In this document: piece by piece, positions 32,169 through 41,168 of the stretch | How positions within the stretch are numbered: position 1 is the first letter of the stretch | Layout: every line of letters begins with the position of its first letter | NCBI RefSeq assembly: GCF_026967795.1 | Contig: NZ_JAPVBH010000002.1 | Coordinates: forward strand, 702,617 to 766,616 | Length of the DNA stretch: 64,000 bases | Source of the DNA: Modestobacter sp. VKM Ac-2986 | GTDB taxonomy: Bacteria > Actinomycetota > Actinomycetes > Mycobacteriales > Geodermatophilaceae | Direction: 5' to 3' | The notes under the pieces: generated by a model | What the model saw: only the letters and a program-made list of their open reading frames with translations | The model's database searches: none | Told to the model about the DNA's origin: nothing | Position numbers and translations under genes: made by a program

Positions 32169-32220
32169 GACGTGGGCAACATGCCGGCAGCCCGCCGGCC
32201 GACGAGGTGAGAGGTCGACG

Positions 32221-33804
32221 ATGACCGCAGCGGGACCCGGCCGAGAGCTCTCGCGCCGCTCCTTCTTCCGGCTGGGTGGCGCCGTGGGCGCCGCACTGGC
32301 GTTCGGCCCGGCGCTGTCCGCGTGCGCCGGCCCGACCGGCGCCGCCGGCCCGGGGACCATGACCCTGGCGCTCAACCGCTCGCTGGTGAGCCTGGACAAC
32401 AAGCTCAACCAGTTCGACGCCGCCGTCACCGTGCAGCGGGCCGTCCGGCAGGGGCTGACCCGCATCGGGGCCGACCTGACCCCGGAGCTGGTGCTGGCCG
32501 AGAGCTTCGAGCTCACCGACGACACCCAGTGGACGGTCAAGCTCCGCGAGGGGGTGCGCTACTCCGACGGCACCCCGGTCACCCCGGACGACGTCGCGAC
32601 CGCGCTGCAGATGTACCGCGACGTCAGCGGCTCGTTCCTGGCCGCGTTCTTCCGCGAGTGGCCCACGGTGGAGGTGCTCGACGACCGCACCTTCACCATG
32701 AACACCGAGCGGCCCGAGCCGGTGCTCGACTACCTGATGGCCAACATCCTGGTCACCCCGGCGGCCGCCAACGCCCCCGAGGAGCTGCAGAGCGGCGTGG
32801 GCTCCGGCCCCTACGTGGTGGCCAGCTCCAACCGCGGCACCGGCGACTACACGCTGACCCGCAACCCGGCCTACTGGGGGCCCGCGGCCAACGTCGAGAC
32901 CGTCCAGGTGCGCTTCCTGCCCGAGGAGTCCAGCCGGGTGGTGGCGCTGCGCTCGGGCGAGGTCGACGTCATCGACACCATCTCCCCCGACTCCGCCGAC
33001 CAGCTGGCCGGGCTGCCGCAGGTCACCGTCGAGCAGGCCGGCGGGACCCGGATCAGCCAGCTGTTCTACAACTTCCGCAAGCCCGCCGACCACCCGCTCT
33101 CCGACGTCCGGGTGCGTGAGGCGCTGTCCTACGCGATCGACGGCCGGGCCCTGGTCGAGGACGTGCTGGTCGGCTCGGTGAGCCAGGCGACCGGCGTCGT
33201 CCCGGCCGACCTCGCCGGCGCGACGGCCACCCACACCTACTCCTACGACCCGCGGAAGGCCCGGCAGATGCTGGAGGCCGCCGGGGTCCGCAGCGGGGAC
33301 CTCGAGCTCACCCTGATCTGGGAGACCGGCGAGTTCGCCAACGACGTGTCGGTGATGGAGTCGACGGTGCAGATGCTCGCCGACGCCGGGGTGCGCAGCC
33401 GGCTGGTGCAGTTCCAGCCCGGCGGTGACATCTCGCTGTGGCGGCAGGGCAAGGCCGGTGACTGGGACGTGCTCGGCAACGGCTACGCCTCCCCCACCGG
33501 CCTGGCGCTGACGATGCTCAAGGGCATGTACGGCGGGACCGCCGAGAAGGAGGCGACCCGCGACACCTACCACGGCTACGTCGTCCCCGACGTCCAGGAG
33601 CTGATCGACGCCGCCGGCACCGAGGTCGACCCGGCCCGCCGTCAGCAGCTGCTCGACCAGGCCCAGGACGCGGTCTGGGACACCTGGCCGTGCATGTGGG
33701 CCTTCGTGCCGAAGTCGGTCCTGGCCCGCCGCGCGCGGGTCACCGACCTGGCGCTGCAGTCGACGAACTCCTACCCCCTCGCCTCCACGAAGCTGGCGGT
33801 CTGA
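32221..33804 (+). CDS. Opp/Dpp-type substrate-binding lipoprotein (SBP_bac_5)
   Basis: A 527-residue solute-binding protein. The N-terminus has a Tat-like SRRSFFRLGG, a hydrophobic segment and a lipobox ending in LSAC (Cys ~38), so it should be exported folded and lipid-anchored. The core matches SBP_bac_5: SFELTDDTQWTVKLREGVRYSDGTPVTPDDV, GSGPYVV, EGVxR-type NPAYWGP and a later VREALSYAIDG. The family binds peptides, but also sugars and opines. The ATG at 32221 follows GAGAGG; an ATG at 32167 would hide the signal. It heads a run of nine genes ending at 41045. Confidence 0.88.
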   Translation: MTAAGPGRELSRRSFFRLGGAVGAALAFGPALSACAGPTGAAGPGTMTLALNRSLVSLDNKLNQFDAAVTVQRAVRQGLTRIGADLTPELVLAESFELTDDTQWTVKLREGVRYSDGTPVTPDDVATALQMYRDVSGSFLAAFFREWPTVEVLDDRTFTMNTERPEPVLDYLMANILVTPAAANAPEELQSGVGSGPYVVASSNRGTGDYTLTRNPAYWGPAANVETVQVRFLPEESSRVVALRSGEVDVIDTISPDSADQLAGLPQVTVEQAGGTRISQLFYNFRKPADHPLSDVRVREALSYAIDGRALVEDVLVGSVSQATGVVPADLAGATATHTYSYDPRKARQMLEAAGVRSGDLELTLIWETGEFANDVSVMESTVQMLADAGVRSRLVQFQPGGDISLWRQGKAGDWDVLGNGYASPTGLALTMLKGMYGGTAEKEATRDTYHGYVVPDVQELIDAAGTEVDPARRQQLLDQAQDAVWDTWPCMWAFVPKSVLARRARVTDLALQSTNSYPLASTKLAV

Positions 33805-33806
33805 CC

Positions 33807-34799
33807 ATGGCGACCTACGTCCTCAAGCGGCTCGGCCAGAGCGTGCTCACGCTCTTCCTGACCCTGACCACCGTGTTCGTGCTGCTGCGACTCGCCCCCG
33901 GCGACCCGGCCGCCGCCTACGCCGGGCCCAACCCCACCACCGAGGACCTCGAGCGCATCCGGGCGCAGTTCGGCCTGGACGACTCCCTGCTGGGCCAGTA
34001 CGGGACCTTCCTGGCCAACCTGGTGCGGGGTGACCTGGGGACGTCGTTCTCCTTCCAGGCGCCGGCGCTGGACGTCGTGCTGGACCGGCTGCCCTACACG
34101 CTGACGCTGGCGGTCTCGGCCATCCTGGTGACCGCGGTCGTCGCCGTCCCGCTCGGGGTGTGGATGGCCCGGCACGTGCACACCGGCCGCGAGTTCGGCG
34201 CCAACCTGTTCACCATCGCCGGGCAGTCGATGCCGGACTTCTGGAGCGGCATCATGCTGCTCACCCTCTTCGCCGTCGTCCTCCCGGTCTTCCCGGCCTC
34301 GGGCTTCGCCACCTGGGGCGGGCTGGTGCTCCCCACGGTCACCATCGCCGTCCTGCAGATCGCGCTGATCAGCCGGATGGTCGCCCGCGAGATGAGCACG
34401 AACATGACCTCGCCGTTCCTGACCGTCGCCCGGTCCCGCGGGGTGTCCGAGCGCGGCCTGACCTGGCGGTACGGGATGACCAACTCCGCCATCCCGGTGC
34501 TCACCGCGCTGGGCACCCGGTTCGCCGCGATGCTCAACGGCGTCGTCGTGGTCGAGGTCGTCTTCGCCTGGCCCGGCGTCGGCTCGCTCGTCGTCCGCGC
34601 CCTGGAGACCCGCGACTACCCGCTCATCCAGGCGACCGTGCTGGTCACCGCGGTGCTCACCGTGGCCGTCCAGCTGCTCATCGACCTGGCCTACCCGCTG
34701 CTGGACCCGCGGGTGCGGCTCACGAAGACCTCGGGCAGGTCGGCGTCGCCGGCCACGGCCCCCAGCGCCCAGACAGCCCAGGAAGCGGTGCCGGCATGA
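33807..34799 (+). CDS. ABC importer permease, DppB/OppB type
   Basis: A 330-residue inner-membrane permease. MATYVLKRLGQSVLTLFLTLTTVFVLLRLAPGDP is the standard start, the first long loop carries RIRAQFGLDDSLLGQY, and RSRGVSERGLTWRYGMTNSAIPVL contains the EAA loop that contacts the ATPase. About six membrane helices. It begins 2 bp after the binding-protein gene and overlaps the next gene by 4 bp. Confidence 0.9.
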   Translation: MATYVLKRLGQSVLTLFLTLTTVFVLLRLAPGDPAAAYAGPNPTTEDLERIRAQFGLDDSLLGQYGTFLANLVRGDLGTSFSFQAPALDVVLDRLPYTLTLAVSAILVTAVVAVPLGVWMARHVHTGREFGANLFTIAGQSMPDFWSGIMLLTLFAVVLPVFPASGFATWGGLVLPTVTIAVLQIALISRMVAREMSTNMTSPFLTVARSRGVSERGLTWRYGMTNSAIPVLTALGTRFAAMLNGVVVVEVVFAWPGVGSLVVRALETRDYPLIQATVLVTAVLTVAVQLLIDLAYPLLDPRVRLTKTSGRSASPATAPSAQTAQEAVPA

Positions 34800-35719
34800 C
34801 GACCACCCTCACCCCGGGACCGGCGGCCACGCCGGCCACCCAGGAGCGGCCCAGCGCCGTCACCCCGGCCGACCTGCGGCGGGCCGGAGCCCGGCGGCAG
34901 GCCCGCTGGGCGCGGGCGAAGACCTGGACCGGCGCGGTCTGCACGCTGGTCGTCGTCGTGCCCGTCGTCCTGGCCGCCCTGCTGCCGCTGCCCGACCCCG
35001 ACCAGCAGGACCTGGGTGCCCGCCGGCTGGCGCCGTTCACCGACGGCCACCTCTTCGGCACCGACCAGCTGGGCCGCGACCTGCTCTCCCGGGTGCTGCA
35101 CGGCGGTCAGACCTCGCTGATGATCGGCGTGCTGGCGATCATCGTGGCCGGCCTCATCGGCATCGTGCTCGGCTCGCTCGCCGGCTTCTTCGGCGGCTGG
35201 GTGGACGCGGTGATCAGCCGGCTGCTCGAGGCGCAGATGTCGCTGCCGCTGCTGCTCATGCTGCTGCTGGTGGTCGCCCTCTTCGGGCCCTCGATCCCGG
35301 TCATCACGCTGGTGATCGCCATCGCGCAGTGGCCCGAGGTGGGCCGGCTGACCCGCTCGCTGGTGCTGCGGGAACGGGAGAAGCCCTACGTGGCGGCCGC
35401 GACTGTGCTGGGGCTGAGCCGGGTCGCGGTGCTGGCCCGGCACGTCGTGCCGAACGTGCTGCGCCAGGCGACGCTGGTCGTGCTGCTGCTGCTGGCCCAG
35501 GCGGTGCTGCTGGAGAGCGCGCTGTCCTACCTGGGCGCCGGTCCCGAGCGCCCGTTCGCGACCTGGGGCCGGATCATCTCCGACGGCCAGGACTACATCA
35601 CGACGTCCTGGTGGCTGGTCACCCTGCCCGGCCTGTTCATCGTGCTGCTCGTCGTCGGTGTCAACCTCCTCGGCGACGGTCTCCGCGACCGCACCCGCCG
35701 GGCCGACAAGGAGGCCTGA
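34796..35719 (+). CDS. ABC importer permease, DppC/OppC type
   Basis: A 307-residue permease. After a Pro/Ala-rich cytoplasmic start come HLFGTDQLGRDLLSRVLHGGQTSLMIGV, the conserved DppC periplasmic/helix-2 region, and REREKPYVAAATVLGLSRVAVLARHVVPN, the EAA coupling loop. LESALSYLGAGPERPFATWG near the C-terminus is family-typical. ATG on the stop of the previous gene. Confidence 0.9.
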   Translation: MTTTLTPGPAATPATQERPSAVTPADLRRAGARRQARWARAKTWTGAVCTLVVVVPVVLAALLPLPDPDQQDLGARRLAPFTDGHLFGTDQLGRDLLSRVLHGGQTSLMIGVLAIIVAGLIGIVLGSLAGFFGGWVDAVISRLLEAQMSLPLLLMLLLVVALFGPSIPVITLVIAIAQWPEVGRLTRSLVLREREKPYVAAATVLGLSRVAVLARHVVPNVLRQATLVVLLLLAQAVLLESALSYLGAGPERPFATWGRIISDGQDYITTSWWLVTLPGLFIVLLVVGVNLLGDGLRDRTRRADKEA

Positions 35720-35722
35720 GAC

Positions 35723-36598
35723 GTGGTCTTCCCCATCCCGCACGACACCGTCCCCATCCTCGAGGTCACCGACCTCCAGGTGGAGCTCATCACCGCCACC
35801 GGCGTCGTCCGGGCCGTGGACGGCGTCTCGTTCGTCATCCGGCGCGGCGAGACGGTGACCCTGATCGGCGAGTCCGGCTCGGGCAAGTCCACGACCGCGA
35901 TGGGCGTGCTGCAGCTGCTGCCCGACGACCTCGCGGTGCTGTCGGGCTCGGTGAAGGTCGGCGGCGTCGACCTGCTCACCGACCGGGGCGCCGCCGGGCG
36001 CATCCGCGGCCGGATGGTCAGCCTCATCCCGCAGGACCCGATGACCTCGCTGTCGCCGGTGCACACCGTCGGCGCGCAGCTCAAGGGCGCCATCCGGCTG
36101 GCCGGGCACTCCAAGGCCGCGGCCGGGAAGCGGGCGGTCGAGCTCCTGGAGGCGGTGCGCATCCCGCGGCCGGCCGAGCAGCTGGGGAAGTACCCGCACC
36201 AGCTGTCCGGCGGCATGCTGCAGCGCGTCCTGATCGCCATCGCGCTGGCCGGCCACCCGGTGCTGCTGGTGGCTGACGAGCCGACCTCGGCCCTGGACGT
36301 GACCGTGCAGGCCGGGATCCTGGACCTGCTGATGGAGCTGCAGGAGCGCACCGGCGTCGGCATCCTCATGATCACCCACGACCTCGGCGTCGCCCGGCTG
36401 GTGTCCGACCGGATCCACGTCATGCGCGCCGGCCGGTTCGTCGAGTCCGGCGAGGCCGAGCAGGTGGTCGAGGCACCCCGGGAGGACTACACCCGCCGGC
36501 TGCTGGCCGCCGTCCCGCAGCTGGGCCCGATGGACCCGGTCCCCTCCCCCGCCGGCGCGCACGCCGCCGTCCTCGAGACCCCCGGAGGCACCCGATGA
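35723..36598 (+). CDS. ABC importer ATPase, DppD/OppD type
   Basis: A 291-residue ATPase. Walker A GESGSGKST, Q-loop IPQDPMTSLSP, signature LSGGMLQRVLIAIALA and Walker B LLVADEPTSALDV are all present, and the switch His is in MITHDLGV. Unlike many OppD proteins, the C-terminus lacks an obvious Cys-rich oligopeptide extension. Starts with GTG 3 bp after the DppC gene. Confidence 0.9.
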   Translation: MVFPIPHDTVPILEVTDLQVELITATGVVRAVDGVSFVIRRGETVTLIGESGSGKSTTAMGVLQLLPDDLAVLSGSVKVGGVDLLTDRGAAGRIRGRMVSLIPQDPMTSLSPVHTVGAQLKGAIRLAGHSKAAAGKRAVELLEAVRIPRPAEQLGKYPHQLSGGMLQRVLIAIALAGHPVLLVADEPTSALDVTVQAGILDLLMELQERTGVGILMITHDLGVARLVSDRIHVMRAGRFVESGEAEQVVEAPREDYTRRLLAAVPQLGPMDPVPSPAGAHAAVLETPGGTR

Positions 36599-37401
36599 GC
36601 CAGCCGCTGCTGAGCGTGGAGGACCTGGTCGTCGACTACGGCGCCTTCCGGGCCGTGGACGGGGTGAGCTTCTCCGTCGAGCGCGGGACGACGCTGGCCG
36701 TGGTCGGCGAGTCCGGCTGCGGCAAGTCGACGGTGGCCCGCTCCCTGGTGCGGCTGCTCACCCCCACGTCCGGGCGGATCGTGCTCGACGGCACCGACAT
36801 CGCCCAGCTGCCCGAACGCCGGCTCCGGCCGTTGCGCCGCAAGGTGCAGATGGTCTTCCAGGACCCCTACGGCTCGCTGGACCCGCACCTGACCGCCGAG
36901 CAGATCGTCGCCGAGCCGCTGCGGGAGCTGTCCCGCGCCGACCGGGCGAAGGAGGCCGCCCGGCTGCTGGACGCCGTCGGGCTGCCCACGAGCGCACTGC
37001 GCCGGCGGCCGGCGGAGTTCTCCGGCGGCCAGCGTCAGCGCATCGGCATCGCCCGGGCGCTGGCCACCAGCCCCGAGCTGCTGGTCTGCGACGAGGCGAC
37101 CAGCGCCCTGGACGTGAGCGTGCAGGCCCAGGTGCTGGACCTGCTCACCGAGCTGCAGGCCGAGCGCGGGCTGACCTACCTGTTCATCTCGCACAACCTC
37201 GGGGTGGTGCGCCAGATCAGCCAGCGGATCGTGGTGATGCGGGCCGGGCGGATCGTGGAGTCCGGCGCCACCGCCGACGTGCTCCGGGCACCCACCGAGG
37301 AGTACACCCGGGCGCTGCGTCAGGCGGCGCTGGACCCGACCGCCATGCGCGGTCGCAAGCCGCGCGACGTCGTCCGGCAGCTGCAGGCGGCGGGCGCGTG
37401 A
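36595..37401 (+). CDS. ABC importer ATPase, DppF/OppF type
   Basis: A 268-residue ATPase that pairs with the preceding one. Walker A GESGCGKST, Q-loop VFQDPYGSLDP, signature FSGGQRQRIGIARALA, Walker B LLVCDEATSALDV and switch SHNLGV. Overlaps its neighbours by 4 bp on both sides, so the importer and the following catabolic genes are one transcription unit. Confidence 0.9.
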   Translation: MSQPLLSVEDLVVDYGAFRAVDGVSFSVERGTTLAVVGESGCGKSTVARSLVRLLTPTSGRIVLDGTDIAQLPERRLRPLRRKVQMVFQDPYGSLDPHLTAEQIVAEPLRELSRADRAKEAARLLDAVGLPTSALRRRPAEFSGGQRQRIGIARALATSPELLVCDEATSALDVSVQAQVLDLLTELQAERGLTYLFISHNLGVVRQISQRIVVMRAGRIVESGATADVLRAPTEEYTRALRQAALDPTAMRGRKPRDVVRQLQAAGA

Positions 37402-38378
37402 CCGCCCCGCTGCAGCTGCCCGGCGCACCGGTGCCGCTGTCCCGCCTGGTCCTGGGCACGATGACCTTCGGCGACACGGTCGACGCCGCGGGCTCCGCCG
37501 CGATGCTCGACGCCGCGCTGGACGCCGGGGTCACCGGGCTGGACACCGCCAACGCCTACGCCGGCGGGGCCACCGAGGAGATCCTGGCGCCGCTGCTGGC
37601 CACCCGGCGCGACCGCGTCGTGCTCGCCACCAAGGCCGGCATGCCGCACCCCGACGCCGGGGACGCCGCGCCGCTGTCGGCCACCGGCCTGCGCGCCTCG
37701 CTGGAGGGCTCGCTGCGCCGGCTGCAGGTGGACCGGGTCGACCTGTTCTACCTGCACCAGCCCGACCGCCGGACGCCGCTGACCGAGACGCTGACCGCGG
37801 TCGAGGAGGCGGTGGACCGCGGCGAGGTCGGCGCGCTGGGCGTCTCGAACTTCGCCGCCTGGCAGATCGCCGAGGTCAACGCCGCCGCCGACGCCGTCGG
37901 CTGCCCCCGCCCGGTCGTGGCCCAGCAGCTGTACAACCTGCTGGCCCGCCGGGTCGAGGAGGAGTACCTGGAGTTCGCCCGCAGCTCCGGGCTGCTGACC
38001 ATGGTCTACAACCCGCTGGGCGGTGGCCTGCTCACCGGCCGGCACTCCTTCGCCGACGGCGCGACCAGCGGCCGGTTCGGCGACTCGCGGCTGGCCGCGA
38101 TGTACAAGCAGCGCTACTGGACGCCGGAGCTGTTCGAGGCCGTCGACCGGCTGGCGGCGATCGCCGCGGGCGCCGGGCTGCCGCTGGCCGAGCTGTCGCT
38201 GCGCTGGCTGCTGGGCTCACCCGACGTCGGCGCGCTGCTGCTCGGCGGGTCCAAGGTCGCCCAGCTCGAGCAGAACGTCGCCGCCGCGGCCGCCGGCCCG
38301 CTGCCGGCCGACGTGGTCGCCGCCTGCGACGAGGTCGGCGCCACCCTCCGCGGGCCCATGCCCGCCTACAACCGCTGA
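37398..38378 (+). CDS. aldo/keto reductase of the sugar-acid cluster
   Basis: A 326-residue NADPH-dependent reductase with a complete tetrad: LDTANAYAGG (Asp, Tyr), ATKAGMPHPD (Lys), FYLHQPD (His). MVYNPLGGGLLTGRHSF and the end LLLGGSKVAQLEQNV are coenzyme-binding segments. It starts with GTG on the stop of the OppF-like gene, so it is part of the same operon. It would reduce or oxidise a carbonyl of the imported compound or an intermediate; the step is inferred. Confidence 0.82.
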   Translation: MTAPLQLPGAPVPLSRLVLGTMTFGDTVDAAGSAAMLDAALDAGVTGLDTANAYAGGATEEILAPLLATRRDRVVLATKAGMPHPDAGDAAPLSATGLRASLEGSLRRLQVDRVDLFYLHQPDRRTPLTETLTAVEEAVDRGEVGALGVSNFAAWQIAEVNAAADAVGCPRPVVAQQLYNLLARRVEEEYLEFARSSGLLTMVYNPLGGGLLTGRHSFADGATSGRFGDSRLAAMYKQRYWTPELFEAVDRLAAIAAGAGLPLAELSLRWLLGSPDVGALLLGGSKVAQLEQNVAAAAAGPLPADVVAACDEVGATLRGPMPAYNR

Positions 38379-38401
38379 ACACCCCGACGTCTGGAGACCC
38401 G

Positions 38402-39199
38402 TTGTCCCGCCACACCGACCTCGCCGCCCGCATCCGTGCCCGCGAGCGCGTCCTGGGCTACTGGATCGCCCTGGACTCCCCCGTCTCCACCGAGCGCATC
38501 GCCCGCAGCGGCTACGACTACCTCGCGCTGGACGCCCAGCACGGGCTGTTCTCCTACGAGGGCATGCTGCGCGGGATCACCGCCGTGGACGCCGGCGGCG
38601 CCGCGGTGCCGTGGGTGCGGGTGGAGGCCAACGACCCGACCTACATCGGCAAGGCGCTGGACGCCGGGGCGGGCGGGGTGATCGTCCCGCTGGTCGACGA
38701 CGCCGCGCAGGCCGCCGCCGCGGTGGCGAGCGCCAAGTACCCGCCCCTGGGACGGCGCAGCTACGGCCCGATGCGCTCGGGTCTGCGGGTGGGCCCCAAG
38801 CCCGCCGACAGCAACGAGACCACCCTGGTGTTCGCCATGATCGAGACCCCCGAGGGCCTGGCCAACGTCGCCGAGATCTGCGCGACCCCGGGCCTGGACG
38901 GCGTCTACGTCGGCCCCTCGGACCTGTGCATCGCCGTGGGCGGGGCGTTCCCCAACGACCCGGCGGTGGCCGAGGTGTTCGAGGCCGCGCTGGTCACCGT
39001 CCGGGAGGCCGCGGCGGCCGCCGGGGTGGCCGCGGGCATCCACACGATGGCGGGCGCGCAGGCGGCCCAGCGGCTGGCCGAGGGCTACACCTTCGCCACG
39101 GTCTCCTCGGACCTGACCCATCTGGAGCAGGCCGCCAAGGACCACCTGGCCGCCGCCACCGCCGCCCCGGCGACCACCGGCGACGGGACGGGCTACTGA
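38402..39199 (+). CDS. HpcH/HpaI-type class II aldolase
   Basis: A 265-residue metal-dependent aldolase that should cleave a 2-keto-3-deoxy (sugar) acid into pyruvate and an aldehyde. Conserved motifs: LGYWIALDSPVSTERIARSGYDYLALDAQHG (His near residue 47 in DAQHG), a central GVIVPLVDDAAQA, MIETPEGLANVAEI (metal-binding Glu) and VYVGPSDL (metal-binding Asp). The start is TTG at 38402 after CTGGAG. The end overlaps the next start (TGATG). The presence of both an aldolase and a kinase/PdxA route suggests that one substrate is split into two acid fragments. Confidence 0.83.
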   Translation: MSRHTDLAARIRARERVLGYWIALDSPVSTERIARSGYDYLALDAQHGLFSYEGMLRGITAVDAGGAAVPWVRVEANDPTYIGKALDAGAGGVIVPLVDDAAQAAAAVASAKYPPLGRRSYGPMRSGLRVGPKPADSNETTLVFAMIETPEGLANVAEICATPGLDGVYVGPSDLCIAVGGAFPNDPAVAEVFEAALVTVREAAAAAGVAAGIHTMAGAQAAQRLAEGYTFATVSSDLTHLEQAAKDHLAAATAAPATTGDGTGY

Positions 39200-40377
39200 T
39201 GACCGCCCCCGAGCTGGTCCGCGACGGCGTGCTCCGCGACCGGGGGCAGGGCCGCCGCGACACGTTCCTGCCGACCACCACCGTGCAGGTCCACGCGGCC
39301 AACCTGATGACGCTGCCCGACGGGGGCCTGGGCTGCGTCTGGTTCGGCGGCACCCAGGAGGGCGTCCCGGACATCTCCATCTGGTTCTCCCGGCTCACCG
39401 GCGACACCTGGTCCCCGGCCGAGCAGCTCTCCGACGACGGCACCCGCTCCGAGCAGAACCCGGTGCTGTTCCCGACGCCGTCCGGTGAGCTGTGGCTGCT
39501 GTGGACCGCGCAGCACGCCGGCGACCAGGACTCCGCCGAGGTGCGCCTGCGGGTGTCGCCGGACTCCGGCCGCACCTGGGGCGAGCCGCGGACGCTGTTC
39601 CCGGCCACCGAGCGCGGCGGGGTCTTCGTCCGCCAGCCGGTCGTCGTCCTGCCGTCGGGGCGCTGGCTGCTGCCGGTGTTCTCCTGCGTCACCGTGCCCG
39701 GGCAGAAGTGGGTCGGCGACGAGGACACCAGCTCGGTGATGGTCAGCGACGACGCCGGCACCACCTGGCGCGAGGTCGCCGTCCCCGGGTCGACCGGGTG
39801 CGTGCACATGGACGTCGTCCCGGTCGAGGGCGGACTGGCCGCGTTCTACCGCAGCCGCTGGGCGGACTGGGTGCACCGCTCGACGTCGACCGACGACGGG
39901 GGGACCTGGACCGCACCCGTGCCCACGGAGCTGCCCAACAACAACAGCTCGGTCCAGGTGACGGCGCTGGCCGACGGCCGGCTGGCGATGGTGCTCAACC
40001 CGACCCAGGCCGGCCCGGACACCCCGCGGCGACTGTCGCTGTACGACGAGATCGACGACACCGGGCTGGCCGCCGAGCAGTCGCAGGTCACCGAGCAGGC
40101 CGACGACGGCCGGCGGCGCGCGTTCTGGGGCACCCCGCGCGCTCCCATGACCCTGGCGCTGTCCGCCGACGGCGGCGTGACCTGGCCGCAGCGCCGGGAC
40201 GTCGAGACCGGCGACGGGTACTGCCTGAGCAACAACAGCCGGGAGGGGGTGAACCGGGAGCTTTCCTACCCCTCGGTGCACCAGACCGCCGACGGCGCGC
40301 TGCACCTGGCCTTCACCTACCACCGCACGGCGATCGAGCACGTGGTGGTCGACCCGTCGTGGGTGACCGGGGCGTGA
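39199..40377 (+). CDS. cytoplasmic Asp-box (BNR/sialidase-fold) protein
   Basis: A 392-residue beta-propeller protein. Asp-boxes are seen as VSPDSGRTWG, VSDDAGTTWR, TSTDDGGTWT and LSADGGVTW, consistent with a six-bladed sialidase fold. There is no signal peptide, so it works inside the cell on something already imported. Annotation as sialidase would be over-reading: related propellers include polysaccharide lyases and unsaturated-sugar enzymes, and none of the other genes belongs to sialic acid catabolism. An intracellular lyase or hydrolase for the imported compound is my inference. Confidence 0.7.
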   Translation: MTAPELVRDGVLRDRGQGRRDTFLPTTTVQVHAANLMTLPDGGLGCVWFGGTQEGVPDISIWFSRLTGDTWSPAEQLSDDGTRSEQNPVLFPTPSGELWLLWTAQHAGDQDSAEVRLRVSPDSGRTWGEPRTLFPATERGGVFVRQPVVVLPSGRWLLPVFSCVTVPGQKWVGDEDTSSVMVSDDAGTTWREVAVPGSTGCVHMDVVPVEGGLAAFYRSRWADWVHRSTSTDDGGTWTAPVPTELPNNNSSVQVTALADGRLAMVLNPTQAGPDTPRRLSLYDEIDDTGLAAEQSQVTEQADDGRRRAFWGTPRAPMTLALSADGGVTWPQRRDVETGDGYCLSNNSREGVNRELSYPSVHQTADGALHLAFTYHRTAIEHVVVDPSWVTGA

Positions 40378-41045
40378 GGCACGCGCTGGTCACCGGGGTC
40401 AGCTCCGGCATCGGGGCCGCCGTCGTCGACCGGCTGCTCGCCGACGGCTGGACCGTCACCGGGCTCAGCCGCACCGAGCCACCGGCCCGGGAGGGGCTGA
40501 CCTGGCTGGCCGCCGACCTCACCGACCTGGACGCGGTGCCCGCCGCGCTGGCCGGCGTCGGGCCGCTGGACGCGGTGGTGCACGCCGCCGGCGTCCAGCG
40601 CTCGGCGCCGCTGGGCCGGCTCTCGGCCGCCGACGGCGAGCTGATGTGGCGGCTGCACGTCGGGGCGGCCACGGCGGTGGTCGACGCCGTCGTCGACCAG
40701 GTGGCCGACGGGGGCCGGATCGTGCTGATGGGCAGCCGCACCGCCACAGGGGTGGCCGGGAAGAGCCAGTACGCCGCCACCAAGGCCGCACTGGCGGGGC
40801 TGGCCCGCTCGTGGGCGATGGAGCTGGCCGGCCGGCGGGTCACGGTCAACGTGGTGGCCCCCGGCCCCACCGACACCCCGATGCTGGCCGACCCGGGCCG
40901 GGCGGCGACCCCACCGCGGACGCCGCCGCTGGGCCGGTTCGTGCAGCCGGGCGAGGTGGCCGGGCTGACCGCCTTCCTGCTCGGCCCCGAGGGCGGCATG
41001 GTCACCGGCCAGCACCTGGTCATCTGCGCGGGCGCCTCGCTCTGA
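40374..41045 (+). CDS. short-chain dehydrogenase/reductase of the sugar-acid cluster
   Basis: A 223-residue SDR. HALVTGVSSGIGAAVVDRLL binds NAD(P), VVHAAGVQRSAPL is the NNAG-type motif, MGSRTATGVAGKSQYAATKAAL holds the Ser, Tyr and Lys, and VVAPGPTDTPML is the PG motif. The GTG overlaps the stop of the BNR gene. As the last gene of the operon it likely oxidises or reduces a hydroxyl of the sugar acid. Confidence 0.85.
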   Translation: MRHALVTGVSSGIGAAVVDRLLADGWTVTGLSRTEPPAREGLTWLAADLTDLDAVPAALAGVGPLDAVVHAAGVQRSAPLGRLSAADGELMWRLHVGAATAVVDAVVDQVADGGRIVLMGSRTATGVAGKSQYAATKAALAGLARSWAMELAGRRVTVNVVAPGPTDTPMLADPGRAATPPRTPPLGRFVQPGEVAGLTAFLLGPEGGMVTGQHLVICAGASL

Positions 41046-41168
41046 CCTCGTCCGGGTGAGCCCTCCGCCGCGCCCGCTCCAGCTCCGGCCGTCGTCCGCC
41101 GTTCCCCGAGGGGACGGACCCCGTCCCCGACCGGGACGGCGACGCCACGACCAGGAGGAGGGCGCACC

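Noticed and set aside
39199..40377. true sialidase and sialic acid catabolism
   Set aside because: Asp-boxes alone do not define sialidase; no NanA, NanK, NanE or export signal is present.
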